Shown one piece after another: positions 23,943 through 32,029 of a stretch of 64,000 bases of DNA. Origin of the DNA: Pardosa pseudoannulata (lineage: Eukaryota; Arthropoda; Arachnida; Araneae; Lycosidae). Both the position numbers and the translations under genes were made by a program. The stretch covers positions 96,285,406-96,349,405 of the forward strand of contig CM063507.1 in NCBI GenBank assembly GCA_032207245.1, written 5' to 3'. The first letter of the stretch is position 1; the number at the start of each line of letters is the position of its first letter. The notes beneath the pieces are model-generated. The model did not search any database and had not been told where the DNA came from. It saw only the letters and a list, made by a program, of their open reading frames with translations.

Positions 23943-25029
23943 ATGAGCTTCGTAGAATGTATGTTTTCAAGACAGATGAGTGTTAACCTTAACCAAAAAC
24001 TATTTAAATGGTTTTAACATTAAGGAAAATATTAAGTATAGATATAGACTAAAGGATGCTAAAATTTATATCCTTAATATTAATTTACCTTAATATTTTG
24101 TTATTTCTAAGAATTTGAGCTTAATTTCCTAATAATAAATTTACTATTATAATCCATAACTTTTATTCCTGTGTTGTGATGGTTTAGGGAAAAGTTTGAA
24201 TTGATTTCATTTAATAAATACTGTTCATACCATGTCTAACAAACAAAGTATCAAAACTTTTTAATTTCAAAACAGTTGTTAATGTAAAGAAATTATGTTT
24301 ATTATTATTCTCTATTATCAGTCAATTCTTCTACAAATGTATCTTTTACATCTCTGTTTGGTGAAAAATGAATAGGTTTACTATGAACTGGAAAAAAATT
24401 AAAACATCTAAAGCCAAAAAAATATTTAAAAGTAAAATATCTTAAACAGAAAATATGCTACTATAGATATGTGAACAAAATTGGGTTGATGGAAATAGAA
24501 TGTCATAAGCGGTAAAACTTCTTAGGTGTCCCTTGTATATATTTTGCATTACACTCTAAATAAGACACTCTATTTAGTGTAGACTAAATTTAGCTGATAA
24601 TGTTCAATTATGGGTTTTCAATAAAAAAAATAATATATAAGAATTCCAATAAATTATTTATTCAAAGCACACTATTTTTTAAAATTAAATTAGGACAAAT
24701 GTTCCTTGTCCAAAATTTTATTCACACTTTAGCAGATTGATTAGTATTAATCCTAAATTTAATTATATACAATTGTATTGTATTTAATCTCTGATTAGTT
24801 AGTTCTAAATGATTATAGTAAAACTAGTCTTTGTAATTTGACAAAATAATTAATATATATGATGTAAAGGGAAAACAAGCATTTGTCCCTATTTTTAATT
24901 ATTGTTATTAAAAAATTAATTTGTGGAAAATAAAGCACCATCAAATGCATATACTATTTCATTATTATCTTTAAAAATAGAAATAAATTTTAATTTTTAA
25001 ATAATTTACAGACTATATGCATATATGTG

Positions 25030-25065
<36 letters not shown>
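23943..25065. other. MEGF8 intron with AT microsatellite
   Basis: AT-rich intron ending in an (AT)n tract (25032-25065), which is the landing site of the solo LTR that follows. No coding sequence is visible. Confidence 0.45.
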
Positions 25066-25069
<4 letters not shown>

Positions 25070-26369
25070 AGGATTTAAATGGTAGATTAATTTTAAAAGA
25101 TTTTAAATAGGGATTCACTACTGGAAGTGATGCAGCATGAGGAGTTAGCCATATAAATACAGCTCACGAGCAGTGATCAGAGCAGAGAGCAGTGTGCACA
25201 TTCTGCAGACAGAGCTGTGGCTACCCGAAGCAGCTAAGCCTGCCTTTGTTAAAAGTTGGGTGCCAATGTGCGACGCCAGTGAAGATAATTGAAAAGTAGT
25301 GTGCTATGAGCAAGGTTGGCTTCATTTGCCCAACCCGAAAAAACCCGGGCGGTTTTTAAAAAAAAAACCCACATGGGTTTTTTCAAAATTGGGTTCTCAA
25401 AATCTTTATTTAAAATTCCACATATTTAACTAATAATAAATATATTGAATTAAATCTATAATATATATTACATATTTCATCTTTGACAATGATCCTGAAT
25501 TTTGTTTAATTTGAGGGAGTCTAAACTGCTAGAAAAAACAAAAACTTAAAAACTTTTCAGGGAAAAATAGTTATCTGTATAACAAATACAATAAAATCTA
25601 AATTAAACAAAGTTAATAAGAATGTATGATGAAAAAAAAAAGAATATTGAAGTATTACATGTGATAAAATTAATTGAAAAATGGACAAGAAAAATTGGGA
25701 AAATATGTATAACAACTGCAAATAAATAAACATGGCGATAATATATATAATTAATTCCGCTACTTATCATGTATAACTTACAAATTAACATCTTCTAAAT
25801 GCTTTAATAACACAATACTGTTAATAAATATAGAGCTATAATTTAATACATTTTATTGAAAAGAAAAAACTTTTTCAAATGCAACTATTTCAAAGCCAAC
25901 TTTTAGTATAAAATAATCGCCATTCAAAACTAGTTTTTTGATGTTAGAAAAATTTTATAATATGAAAAAAAATTTATTTTAAAATTTCAAAATTTTCTTT
26001 AATTTAGACAAAAATTTCTTCTGCATAATTTAAAATTGATTTTTAAATTTTTCAATTTTAAAAAATTATCAACATTTTAAATTTATTTTAATCATACAAT
26101 TAATTATATATCCTGTCCTCTTGCATAACAAAAAACCTGAATAGTTTTCAAATCCCCAAAAAAGCATCTAAAACCCATTATATAAAAGTAAAAACCCGAA
26201 AAAAACCCCAAAACCCTGAAAAAACCCAAAAACCCTGAAAAAACCCACTGGGTTGGGTTTTATCTGAAAAAAAAAAAACGGGTTTTTGCCAACCCTGGCT
26301 ATGAGATTTGAATAAAGATATGAAAATGTAATCTGGACTCTAGTGTTATTTAGTTGAACCTGATATACA
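25066..26369 (+). mobile_element. Probable solo LTR, interrupted by a hAT MITE
   Basis: The region begins TGTCAGG and ends CCTGATATACA inside an (AT)n tract. The left part has a TATA-like CATATAAATACA (about 25153) followed by GC-richer sequence, and the part after the nested element contains AATAAA (26313). This order is as expected of an LTR: promoter, then polyadenylation signal. Without the nested element the LTR would be about 310 bp. No internal retrotransposon sequence adjoins it, hence solo. The target duplication cannot be judged in the AT repeat. Confidence 0.5.
25311..26297. mobile_element. hAT MITE (987 bp) nested in the LTR
   Basis: The exact 8-bp duplication GCTATGAG lies at 25303-25310 and 26298-26305. 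The termini are CAAGGTTGGC and, reversed, CAGGGTTGGC. Next to each end are runs of AAAACCC/GGGTTTT that could fold back on one another. There is no transposase. Removing it restores a continuous LTR-like sequence. Confidence 0.85.
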
Positions 26370-26385
26370 TATATATATATATATT

Positions 26386-26416
<31 letters not shown>

Positions 26417-26605
26417 TTATATTTATAAATGACAGAAAATTTAATATTTTCTTAAAAGTTTGTTTCTAAATAACTAAATATGGAACACATCTAAACAGGG
26501 AACAAATTTGTCATTTCCAAGGTCTCCTCTATTTGGAGGTATCACTGTATAAAAACAATATAAAACTAGATTTTTTAAAAAAGGATATTTTATATATACA
26601 TATAC

Positions 26606-26776
26606 CTTTGATAAGCCATTCACAGTGTGAATCTTTATGATATTCATTTCCATTTGATATAATTCCATATTTACTAGTAAGAACAATGCGCTCCCGGTCA
26701 CACACAAAAGGATGATGATTCAGTCCAAGATCTAACCCGAGGACTACCAAAGACAAACATGTCAGAAAAAGTATGG
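26606..26776 (-). CDS. MEGF8: MEGF8 exon 1 (signal peptide, first half of CUB), 5' end lost in gap
   Basis: This is the first visible coding exon. From 26774 the frame gives a hydrophobic run, ILFLTCLSLVVLGL, the core of a secretory signal peptide. FVCDRERIVLTSKYGIIS and then SHCEWLIK follow, the opening of a CUB domain with its first two cysteines. It ends AAAG before a GTATAT donor, phase 1, and joins exon 2. The initiator ATG and basic n-region must lie inside the N gap. An ATG at 26760 in another frame is not the start, because it would not continue into the CUB reading. The promoter is not available. Confidence 0.88.
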
Positions 26777-26876
26777 NNNNNNNNNNNNNNNNNNNNNNNN
26801 NNNNNNNNNNNNNNNNNNNNNNNNNNNNNNNNNNNNNNNNNNNNNNNNNNNNNNNNNNNNNNNNNNNNNNNNNNNN
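26777..26876. other. Assembly gap (100 N)
   Basis: Exactly 100 N, the usual placeholder for a gap of unknown length. It separates the truncated first exon of MEGF8 from the truncated end of a Polinton. True distance and adjacency are therefore unknown. Confidence 0.98.
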
Positions 26877-27039
26877 GACTTTTCGTCAACGGAACGTTTC
26901 CTCGAAGTGTGTTTAAACAACATTCGCATATTGCTTTTATACACTTAATATCTATCTTTTGCAATATTTTTTTCCTCAGTTTTTGTGGACATTTATGTAA
27001 CAAATGTAGCTGTTGGACTTGTTCCTTTGTCAAAGTCAT
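26877..27039 (-). CDS. Polinton small basic protein, cut by the gap
   Basis: 54 codons are visible from the ATG at 27039 before the sequence runs into N. The protein is lysine-rich and helical in character, with KLRKKILQKIDIKCIKAICE followed by LNTLRGNVPLT. As I recall the family, small proteins with the pattern L-R-K-x-I-L, C-E-C and L-x-G-N-V-P-L are found next to the packaging ATPase in many invertebrate Polintons. Their role is not established. It lies 134 bp downstream of the ATPase stop on the same strand. The C-terminus and any stop are unseen. Confidence 0.6.
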
Positions 27040-27173
27040 CTCGTAAAGTGACGATAATTTTTAATATCTCCTTATTTATATTTAAAAATGTTTAATTTGG
27101 TATATGTACTGTGTTTGATTAGGTAAAATTTGTGTGCGCAGACGCATATCTTCAGGAGTCTCCCCTCTTAGGT

Positions 27174-27713
27174 CTATAATAAATATGAATAGGGTTTTTT
27201 CGTAGCGTCTTCATACACTTCTTGGAAATATTTTACATGTCGAGGGAAAAGCTGTTTGCCCAAGTGCATAACTTGACTTAAATCTCGCCTGTTTTTACAC
27301 AATATTAAATAGTGTGCATTTAAAGTTATCTCTCTCATTTCTTTACCTTTGTGAAAAAAATTTTGTGAAATAAAAATAATGCTAAGATTTAAATGGTGAC
27401 TTCCTTTCGTAAACAAGTGAGTCAAACGCTTATCCCCCCCCCCACATTCCGTCATCAGATCGTCAATGATAAAGAGCGTATTCGTTCCCAGGTATTCACG
27501 GTATTGACTGGGTAGCCCTTCGACGAAAGTGACATCAGGTATTTCATCATACAATGGCTGGTGAATGCCGTAAAACCACACTATCTTATCCGGGACTAAC
27601 GAAAACATTTCTCGTTTAAACTTTATCAAATCGCGCACAAAATAGGTTTTCCCACATCCAGTGGGTCCTGCTATCACCATTGTGAAAGGATGTTGGAGCT
27701 TTGGAAATTCCAT
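27174..27713 (-). CDS. FtsK/HerA-type DNA packaging ATPase, C-terminus frameshifted
   Basis: This A32-like genome-packaging ATPase would pump DNA into the capsid. Visible motifs in the 179-residue frame are the Walker A GPTGCGKT (16-23), Walker B LFIIDD (80-85) and the downstream sensor strand SIIFISQN (111-118). The start ATG at 27713 is the first in frame and leaves 45 bp after the protease stop. The frame ends abruptly after KKPYSYLL. In the adjacent frame, immediately past that stop, the sequence continues with an L-R-G-E-T-P motif and about 25 further codons resembling the family C-terminus. A one-base indel near 27172-27180 is therefore the simplest reading. It could be a true mutation or an assembly error. 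Confidence 0.88.
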   Translation of the reverse strand: MEFPKLQHPFTMVIAGPTGCGKTYFVRDLIKFKREMFSLVPDKIVWFYGIHQPLYDEIPDVTFVEGLPSQYREYLGTNTLFIIDDLMTECGGGDKRLTHLFTKGSHHLNLSIIFISQNFFHKGKEMREITLNAHYLILCKNRRDLSQVMHLGKQLFPRHVKYFQEVYEDATKKPYSYLL

Positions 27714-27751
27714 TCTAAATGAGAGACGACACAGTAAGTATTCATTTAAAT

Positions 27752-27757
27752 ATATTT
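27752..27757 (-). terminator. Possible polyadenylation signal after protease
   Basis: AATAAA on the minus strand starts two bases past the protease stop codon, in the 45-bp space before the ATPase. It could end transcripts of the penton-to-protease group. AT-rich sequence makes chance matches common, so this is suggestive only. Confidence 0.3.
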
Positions 27758-27758
27758 T

Positions 27759-28235
27759 TTATTGATAAAAGGGTGCATGCACCCTAAAGTGACGGATTAC
27801 AAAATCATAAACATTTCTATCATTACATAATTCATGTGAGACAAAAGAGTGTAAAACATCTCTTAGGGAGTATCCCCGACATTTGCAATATAAGTAATAA
27901 ATACAATATTGTCCACACACAGCTGAGATATTACTTTGAAGACTCATTTCGTTAAAGTTCACACAGGAAAATCTTCTAACATAATTCCATATGGGTCCTT
28001 GAAAATAGGAGGGGTCTCGTCCAAAAGAATCAAAAAATTCCAGGTGCTGGGGTGAATTCAAGTAAAATGCTAACCAATGACTTCCATGTTCGGATGCAGG
28101 ATCTACGTTAGCAATAAAACATGCAGGGTAGTGACGTATTCTTATAGGCAGCTGATCACTTGCGAAAACCCCTAAAAACATCTTTTTGGTATAGACGTTC
28201 GTAGAAAGTATTCGGTGTAATTGAGTGCTATTCAT
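27759..28235 (-). CDS. Adenain-like cysteine protease
   Basis: This 158-residue maturation protease belongs to the adenovirus C5 family, which cleaves capsid and core precursors. The catalytic set is all there in the expected order and spacing: His53 (GSHWLAF), Asp69 (EFFDSFG), Gln100 (oxyanion, SLQSNIS) and Cys107 (AVCGQYC). The Gln-to-Cys distance of seven equals that in adenain. Length is close to the short Polinton/adintovirus forms and below adenovirus adenain. It begins three bases after the MCP stop, so it is part of the same cluster. No lesion is present. Confidence 0.92.
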   Translation of the reverse strand: MNSTQLHRILSTNVYTKKMFLGVFASDQLPIRIRHYPACFIANVDPASEHGSHWLAFYLNSPQHLEFFDSFGRDPSYFQGPIWNYVRRFSCVNFNEMSLQSNISAVCGQYCIYYLYCKCRGYSLRDVLHSFVSHELCNDRNVYDFVIRHFRVHAPFYQ

Positions 28236-28238
28236 TCT

Positions 28239-29546
28239 TTAATTTGCAAAATCACACAATACGTGACGAGACTTGGTTATTTCGATAACGTTTTGAAATT
28301 CTGCATATATGAGCACGGAGAGCGTTTTAGTAAGAGCTTCCGAGAATTTCATCTCCACTCGTAAATTGCCTTGATGTTGTAAATTGAAATGTGATCCGTC
28401 GCACAAGTCCGGTGTTAAGTCAAACGCATATAATACGTGACCTTTGGCATATTCTTCTCGAGTGAGATAAAGACCTTTGTCCCGATCGAATCCACTGAAT
28501 AAGCTATAATAGGCCCTTATGTAATTATTAGATTTAAAATTTAATTCCAAAGGTTTGCATGGCACAGGTTGACCGTCGACATAAATGGATAAGAAACTGA
28601 CGTTATGGTGAGAAAATAGAAAAGGGTTTTGAGTATACTGTCCGTTCATTGCTGCATTTTCGATGCAAGTGATAATCACTCTTTTCGGCATATGCCCTAA
28701 GAATACATTGTCTTGCATGAACGACCAACTTCCAGGGGGTACGGAGTACGTTTTACATAGCACTCTATCTATGGGATATTTTGCAGAACTTTTTTCCAAG
28801 GCTTTCGCGTGACCGAGAGAAACCCCGGGACTGACTTTCACTTTGCGAATAAACATGGAAGCGTGTTCCAAAATGACTTTATAATCTGCATCGGATTTCG
28901 GTGAGATTAAACAAAAAGCGGCTTTACTTCGTACCATTTTAATTTTTACATCTACTAAGTTGAGTAGGAGGCGATTCTGCTGAAAAATGTCACAATGAAG
29001 CTGTCCTATCATGTCCAAAACTTGACTTTTTTCGGTTAATTTAAAACGAGTTTTTAATCCATCATGTACCCCTTCCACACTCGGGTCTACTTTCTCAGGG
29101 TCTTCGTCTTTAAAGAAAGCTTCGCAGGTGAGTAAACTTTTCTTGGCATCTTCTCCATAATTTAGCAAAGTTTCTATATAAGCTCTGTAAGGATAGGTAT
29201 TGGTGGCAGAAGAAATATTTCTCTCATTAAGACTTATGTCCACTTGTGAGAACAGGGAATGTAAAAACAAATTCACTGGAGCTACTGGTTCCTTTTCGGG
29301 TAAAGACCCTCCGTCTGCTTTTAACACTTTTGCTTTCACATGTATGTAAGAGGCAGCTAAATCAATATATTCTTCACCGTTGCCTGAAATATTAAATTCG
29401 ATAGGACCTCCATCGCGTATATTTGAGAGCGGGTGATATTCCACAAACTGTCCTTTTTCTATGACTGTTTGCGTTGGAGGGATACTAAATAAATCTAATT
29501 CAGATTTTACGCAAGGTGGAGAATCGAGGTAAATTAGAGAGGACAT
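28239..29546 (-). CDS. Major capsid protein (double jelly-roll)
   Basis: This 435-residue protein corresponds to the Polinton major capsid protein, often seen in invertebrate annotations as F54H12.2-like. Family signs are the N-terminal VKSELDLFSIPPTQT, then EYHPLSNI, GPIEFNISGNGEEYIDL and the capsid-like MLHVKA-type strand IHVKAKV, and later FSQVDISLN and YRAYIETLLNYG. In the family it forms trimers that tile an icosahedral shell through two upright jelly-roll folds. It is complete, starts at an ATG two bases downstream of the core-like stop, and is followed after three bases by the protease. Identification rests on remembered family patterns, not a search. Confidence 0.88.
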   Translation of the reverse strand: MSSLIYLDSPPCVKSELDLFSIPPTQTVIEKGQFVEYHPLSNIRDGGPIEFNISGNGEEYIDLAASYIHVKAKVLKADGGSLPEKEPVAPVNLFLHSLFSQVDISLNERNISSATNTYPYRAYIETLLNYGEDAKKSLLTCEAFFKDEDPEKVDPSVEGVHDGLKTRFKLTEKSQVLDMIGQLHCDIFQQNRLLLNLVDVKIKMVRSKAAFCLISPKSDADYKVILEHASMFIRKVKVSPGVSLGHAKALEKSSAKYPIDRVLCKTYSVPPGSWSFMQDNVFLGHMPKRVIITCIENAAMNGQYTQNPFLFSHHNVSFLSIYVDGQPVPCKPLELNFKSNNYIRAYYSLFSGFDRDKGLYLTREEYAKGHVLYAFDLTPDLCDGSHFNLQHQGNLRVEMKFSEALTKTLSVLIYAEFQNVIEITKSRHVLCDFAN

Positions 29547-29548
29547 AT

Positions 29549-29968
29549 TTAAGAGAAAATATCGCGTGCCTTCTCCTTCTTTGCTCTACGAGAAATGACT
29601 GCCTCTCTGCTGCGTTTTCGCTTTTTATTTCTTTTTCCGGAACCTATCATGGATTTTACTTTAGTGCTTGCCTTATCCGTGAGCATGTTTCCAGCTTCTT
29701 TCAGTCGTTTCTTGGCAGCAGTTTTAATATCTTGACCTTTCGTGACGTCATTTAATAAATCCACTCCACTATGAAATAATTGCTTGCCTACCGCTTTCGC
29801 ACCTGATTTAAAAAGAGGTGCAGCGGCTCTGAAAAACGAACGAAATAAACCTCCTAAACCATAACCTCTCTGATGTGAACTTCCTTGATAATAATTCAAC
29901 CCACTTCCCGTTTGATGCACATAATAATCCTCGAAAGATTTTTGACAACACTGGTATGGAACATACAT
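29549..29968 (-). CDS. Basic core/pX-like protein
   Basis: A small basic protein of 139 residues. The ATG at 29968 is chosen over an upstream GTG. Its first base is the last base of the penton TGA (TGATG), an arrangement that suits termination-reinitiation. Features: a hydrophobic glycine-rich segment, GYGLGGLFRSFFRAAAPLF, then KSGAKAVGKQ, and a highly basic tail (GSGKRNKKRKRSREA). Adenovirus core and membrane-lytic proteins (pX, pVI) and their adintovirus counterparts have this look. Two tetrapeptide contexts, QTGSG and MIGSG, resemble adenain cleavage sites. A DNA-condensing or membrane-penetrating role is inferred, not shown. Confidence 0.72.
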   Translation of the reverse strand: MYVPYQCCQKSFEDYYVHQTGSGLNYYQGSSHQRGYGLGGLFRSFFRAAAPLFKSGAKAVGKQLFHSGVDLLNDVTKGQDIKTAAKKRLKEAGNMLTDKASTKVKSMIGSGKRNKKRKRSREAVISRRAKKEKARDIFS

Positions 29969-30705
29969 CACGACAAATATTTTTGGCGAAAGTGTAGTTT
30001 CACGTACGAGCGTCCGCGTTCAAATGGTGTTAAATCTCCGTTGTGCGTCCTTATAACGATTTCTAAAGTTTCTATCCTTTTGCGATTAACAGGTAAGTAA
30101 TGTGGCCTATCATATTGCTCTAAAACCATATCACCATCGTTTCCAGTAACGTTTACGATTCTCAACAGGGGCGCAAATACATCTCCTACCACTTGAGGTT
30201 CGATGACGTCAGTATACAACATCAACACTCTGTAATCCGCGCAGGGGTCAGCTATAAAAGGACTGAGACGAATATTCGGAGCTTGATCTATTATCCATGT
30301 AGGATAAAACCCTAACATTCGCGCTAAACCCTCTTTAAAGAGTATTTTGGCACCACCCTGTAGTTCGACTCTCACAAGTTTTGTTATGGAATTATAAGAT
30401 AATTTTATTCTTCTTTCGAACGCGTCCACTTCCGTAATATTTCGCAGTATATCCTTCACAGAGTGATAAAAACCTTCCCTAATTTCTCCCTCATACACTT
30501 TTCCATCTCCTAAATCATATGAAAAAGAGTTATTTCCCACAGTGACATTATACCACGTATGCGGGTAGAAAAATTCGCTTAATCCGACTTCCCATTCTCC
30601 TTTTAATTCGATCGGTTTAGGTAACCTCGTGATGAAATGCGAAATTTTATTTTCCGTAAAATAGTTCATAGAGCTATCGCTGGGGAGTGTGACGTAGAAA
30701 CTCAT
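29968..30705 (-). CDS. Minor capsid (penton) protein, single jelly-roll
   Basis: This complete 245-residue protein has the hallmarks of the Polinton penton-like minor capsid protein: the opening MSFYVTLPSDSS, then NKISHFITRLPKPIEL, EVGLSEFFYPHTW and ARMLGF. In the family this single jelly-roll protein closes the fivefold vertices. It is the first gene of the tight late cluster, 37 bp downstream of the integrase stop. Its stop overlaps the next start by one base. A TATA-like sequence lies 35 bases upstream. No frame lesion is seen. Confidence 0.85.
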   Translation of the reverse strand: MSFYVTLPSDSSMNYFTENKISHFITRLPKPIELKGEWEVGLSEFFYPHTWYNVTVGNNSFSYDLGDGKVYEGEIREGFYHSVKDILRNITEVDAFERRIKLSYNSITKLVRVELQGGAKILFKEGLARMLGFYPTWIIDQAPNIRLSPFIADPCADYRVLMLYTDVIEPQVVGDVFAPLLRIVNVTGNDGDMVLEQYDRPHYLPVNRKRIETLEIVIRTHNGDLTPFERGRSYVKLHFRQKYLS

Positions 30706-30739
30706 TTTTATAAATGAGGCATGTGTGGTGTGGGTTGCA

Positions 30740-30747
30740 TATTTATA
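30740..30747 (-). promoter_or_regulatory. TATA-like box before the capsid cluster
   Basis: TATAAATA on the minus strand overlaps the integrase stop codon and sits about 35 bases before the penton ATG. If used, it would give very short leaders for the capsid gene cluster. It is based on position and sequence only. Confidence 0.35.
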
Positions 30748-31789
30748 GAGTTAATAAATGAGAGACTGGTATCCATTCGTTAAACTTGTTCGGATAACCT
30801 TTATATTTTACAAAATATTCTGTTTGCTTTTTTCGCATGCGTTTCTTTAATATTTTTTCAATTTTATATTCCTCTTTTAATCTTACTTTTTGTAACTCTT
30901 GAGGATAAAAGGTACCTAAAATAGGATCCCCTAACAAATCTGAAATCCTGTAAACGGATGGTTGTCTTTTAACACATTCTGTAATGACAAAAAGTTCTTC
31001 AGTCCAGTTGGTTTCATACCCTTTTTCAAAAGTTAACTTCTTCTTGGAAACGCGAACCACATCTCCCACATTAAATACACATTTATAAATTGTAGGTTTA
31101 TCGTCATCACCTCCGTACAATGTAAACCAAACATCCCTTTCGTTTTCCGAATTCACTTCCGTGGGTGCACGTTTTATGCTTGTGTGGAATGAGTGATTGT
31201 AACTTGTCACAAGTTGCTCTAACACATCCACATACTTGCGAGTGTTTCGACTCGTAAAGTATTTCCACATCTTTGTTTTTAAGGTGCGATTAAATCTTTC
31301 GACCACGGATGCTTTCGTTTCATTAAAAGTGGTAAAAAAATGTATTCCTCTCTTTTTTAAAAATTTTTGAAACACGTTATTTTTAAATTCTTTACCCTGA
31401 TCCGTTTGAAGTGATTTTGGTTTCCTTAAAGTCATTATTTGTTCGAAAGCTTTAACGATGTCTATCCCTCTCTTTTGTCTGAGGGGTATGGCCCATGCAT
31501 ATTTTGACAATATGTCAATGCATGTCAAAATATATCGATAACCTTCATTATAGTCTCGTAAATGAGAAACGTCCACTAAATCAGCTTGCCACTGTTGATC
31601 GATTGCATACACAATCACTCGATTCGTCGGGAATTTTCTTCGAATGGGTTTGTGTAACGTGTATGCGTCCACACCTTCCAACCATTTCTTGATCTCTTTC
31701 TTCGGGATTTTTCCCCGAACAGCACGAAAAATAGCATCGACACCACCAAAGGATCCCTCGACTAAGGGGTTCTGATAAATTTCGTTCAT
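30743..31789 (-). CDS. Retroviral-type DDE integrase with chromodomain
   Basis: This complete 348-residue integrase is of the Maverick/Polinton rve type. It would cut the element ends and join them to host DNA, giving 6-bp duplications in the family. Catalytic residues are visible: Asp70 (WQADLVDVS), Asp130 (LQTDQGKEF) and Glu164 (ASVVERFNRTL), with 33 residues between the last two. The C-terminus (about 306-347) is a chromodomain, with EYFVKYKGYPNKFNEWIP, expected to bind modified histone tails and steer insertion. The N-terminal zinc-binding HHCC unit of retroviral integrases is not apparent, as is usual in Polintons. The ATG at 31789 follows AT-rich DNA. No stop or frameshift is present. 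Confidence 0.93.
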   Translation of the reverse strand: MNEIYQNPLVEGSFGGVDAIFRAVRGKIPKKEIKKWLEGVDAYTLHKPIRRKFPTNRVIVYAIDQQWQADLVDVSHLRDYNEGYRYILTCIDILSKYAWAIPLRQKRGIDIVKAFEQIMTLRKPKSLQTDQGKEFKNNVFQKFLKKRGIHFFTTFNETKASVVERFNRTLKTKMWKYFTSRNTRKYVDVLEQLVTSYNHSFHTSIKRAPTEVNSENERDVWFTLYGGDDDKPTIYKCVFNVGDVVRVSKKKLTFEKGYETNWTEELFVITECVKRQPSVYRISDLLGDPILGTFYPQELQKVRLKEEYKIEKILKKRMRKKQTEYFVKYKGYPNKFNEWIPVSHLLTL

Positions 31790-31840
31790 TGCAGCAGGAA
31801 ATTTTATTATTTTTAATAAATATCCTAAAACGCATCATTC

Positions 31841-32029
31841 TCATATGGAAAAATGAATATTTGCAGTATCGTTTAAACGTAATCTTATATTACTCGTATC
31901 GTTAAAATGTAAACTAAAATCTATAGCTAATTTTTCGTTTTCAGTAAAAATATAAATTAGGGTTATAATAATAGATAAACACAAATATAAGACTGCAGCG
32001 TGGGAGACTTCACTCGTAGATGTCATCAT
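31841..32029 (-). CDS. Small putative membrane protein next to the integrase
   Basis: A 62-codon frame from an ATG pair at 32029. It has one strongly hydrophobic segment, AAVLYLCLSIIITLIYIF (about 11-28), after a short Ser/Thr-rich start. The tail contains an imperfect repeat, FNDTSNIRLR and LNDTANIHFS. It lies 51 bp upstream of the integrase on the same strand. I do not recognise the family. Small single-span proteins are common in adintoviruses, but in AT-rich DNA an open frame of this size can also be accidental. Confidence that it is a gene is modest. Confidence 0.35.
   Translation of the reverse strand: MMTSTSEVSHAAVLYLCLSIIITLIYIFTENEKLAIDFSLHFNDTSNIRLRLNDTANIHFSI

Noticed and set aside
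649..26776. Attractin (ATRN) as the identity of the CUB-EGF-kelch gene
   Set aside because: Domain order is shared, but the GWWGPKG segment, the extra cysteines in EEEICYDNETHLYHLRC and the direct run of two PSI modules fit MEGF8, and no C-type lectin module follows the kelch block in the visible part.
26698..27046. Open frames spanning the N gap
   Set aside because: They are translations of unknown bases. Only the flanking segments carry information.
29969..29971. GTG at 29971 as start of the core-like protein
   Set aside because: Eukaryotic-type elements use ATG; the next codon is ATG at 29968, which forms the TGATG overlap.
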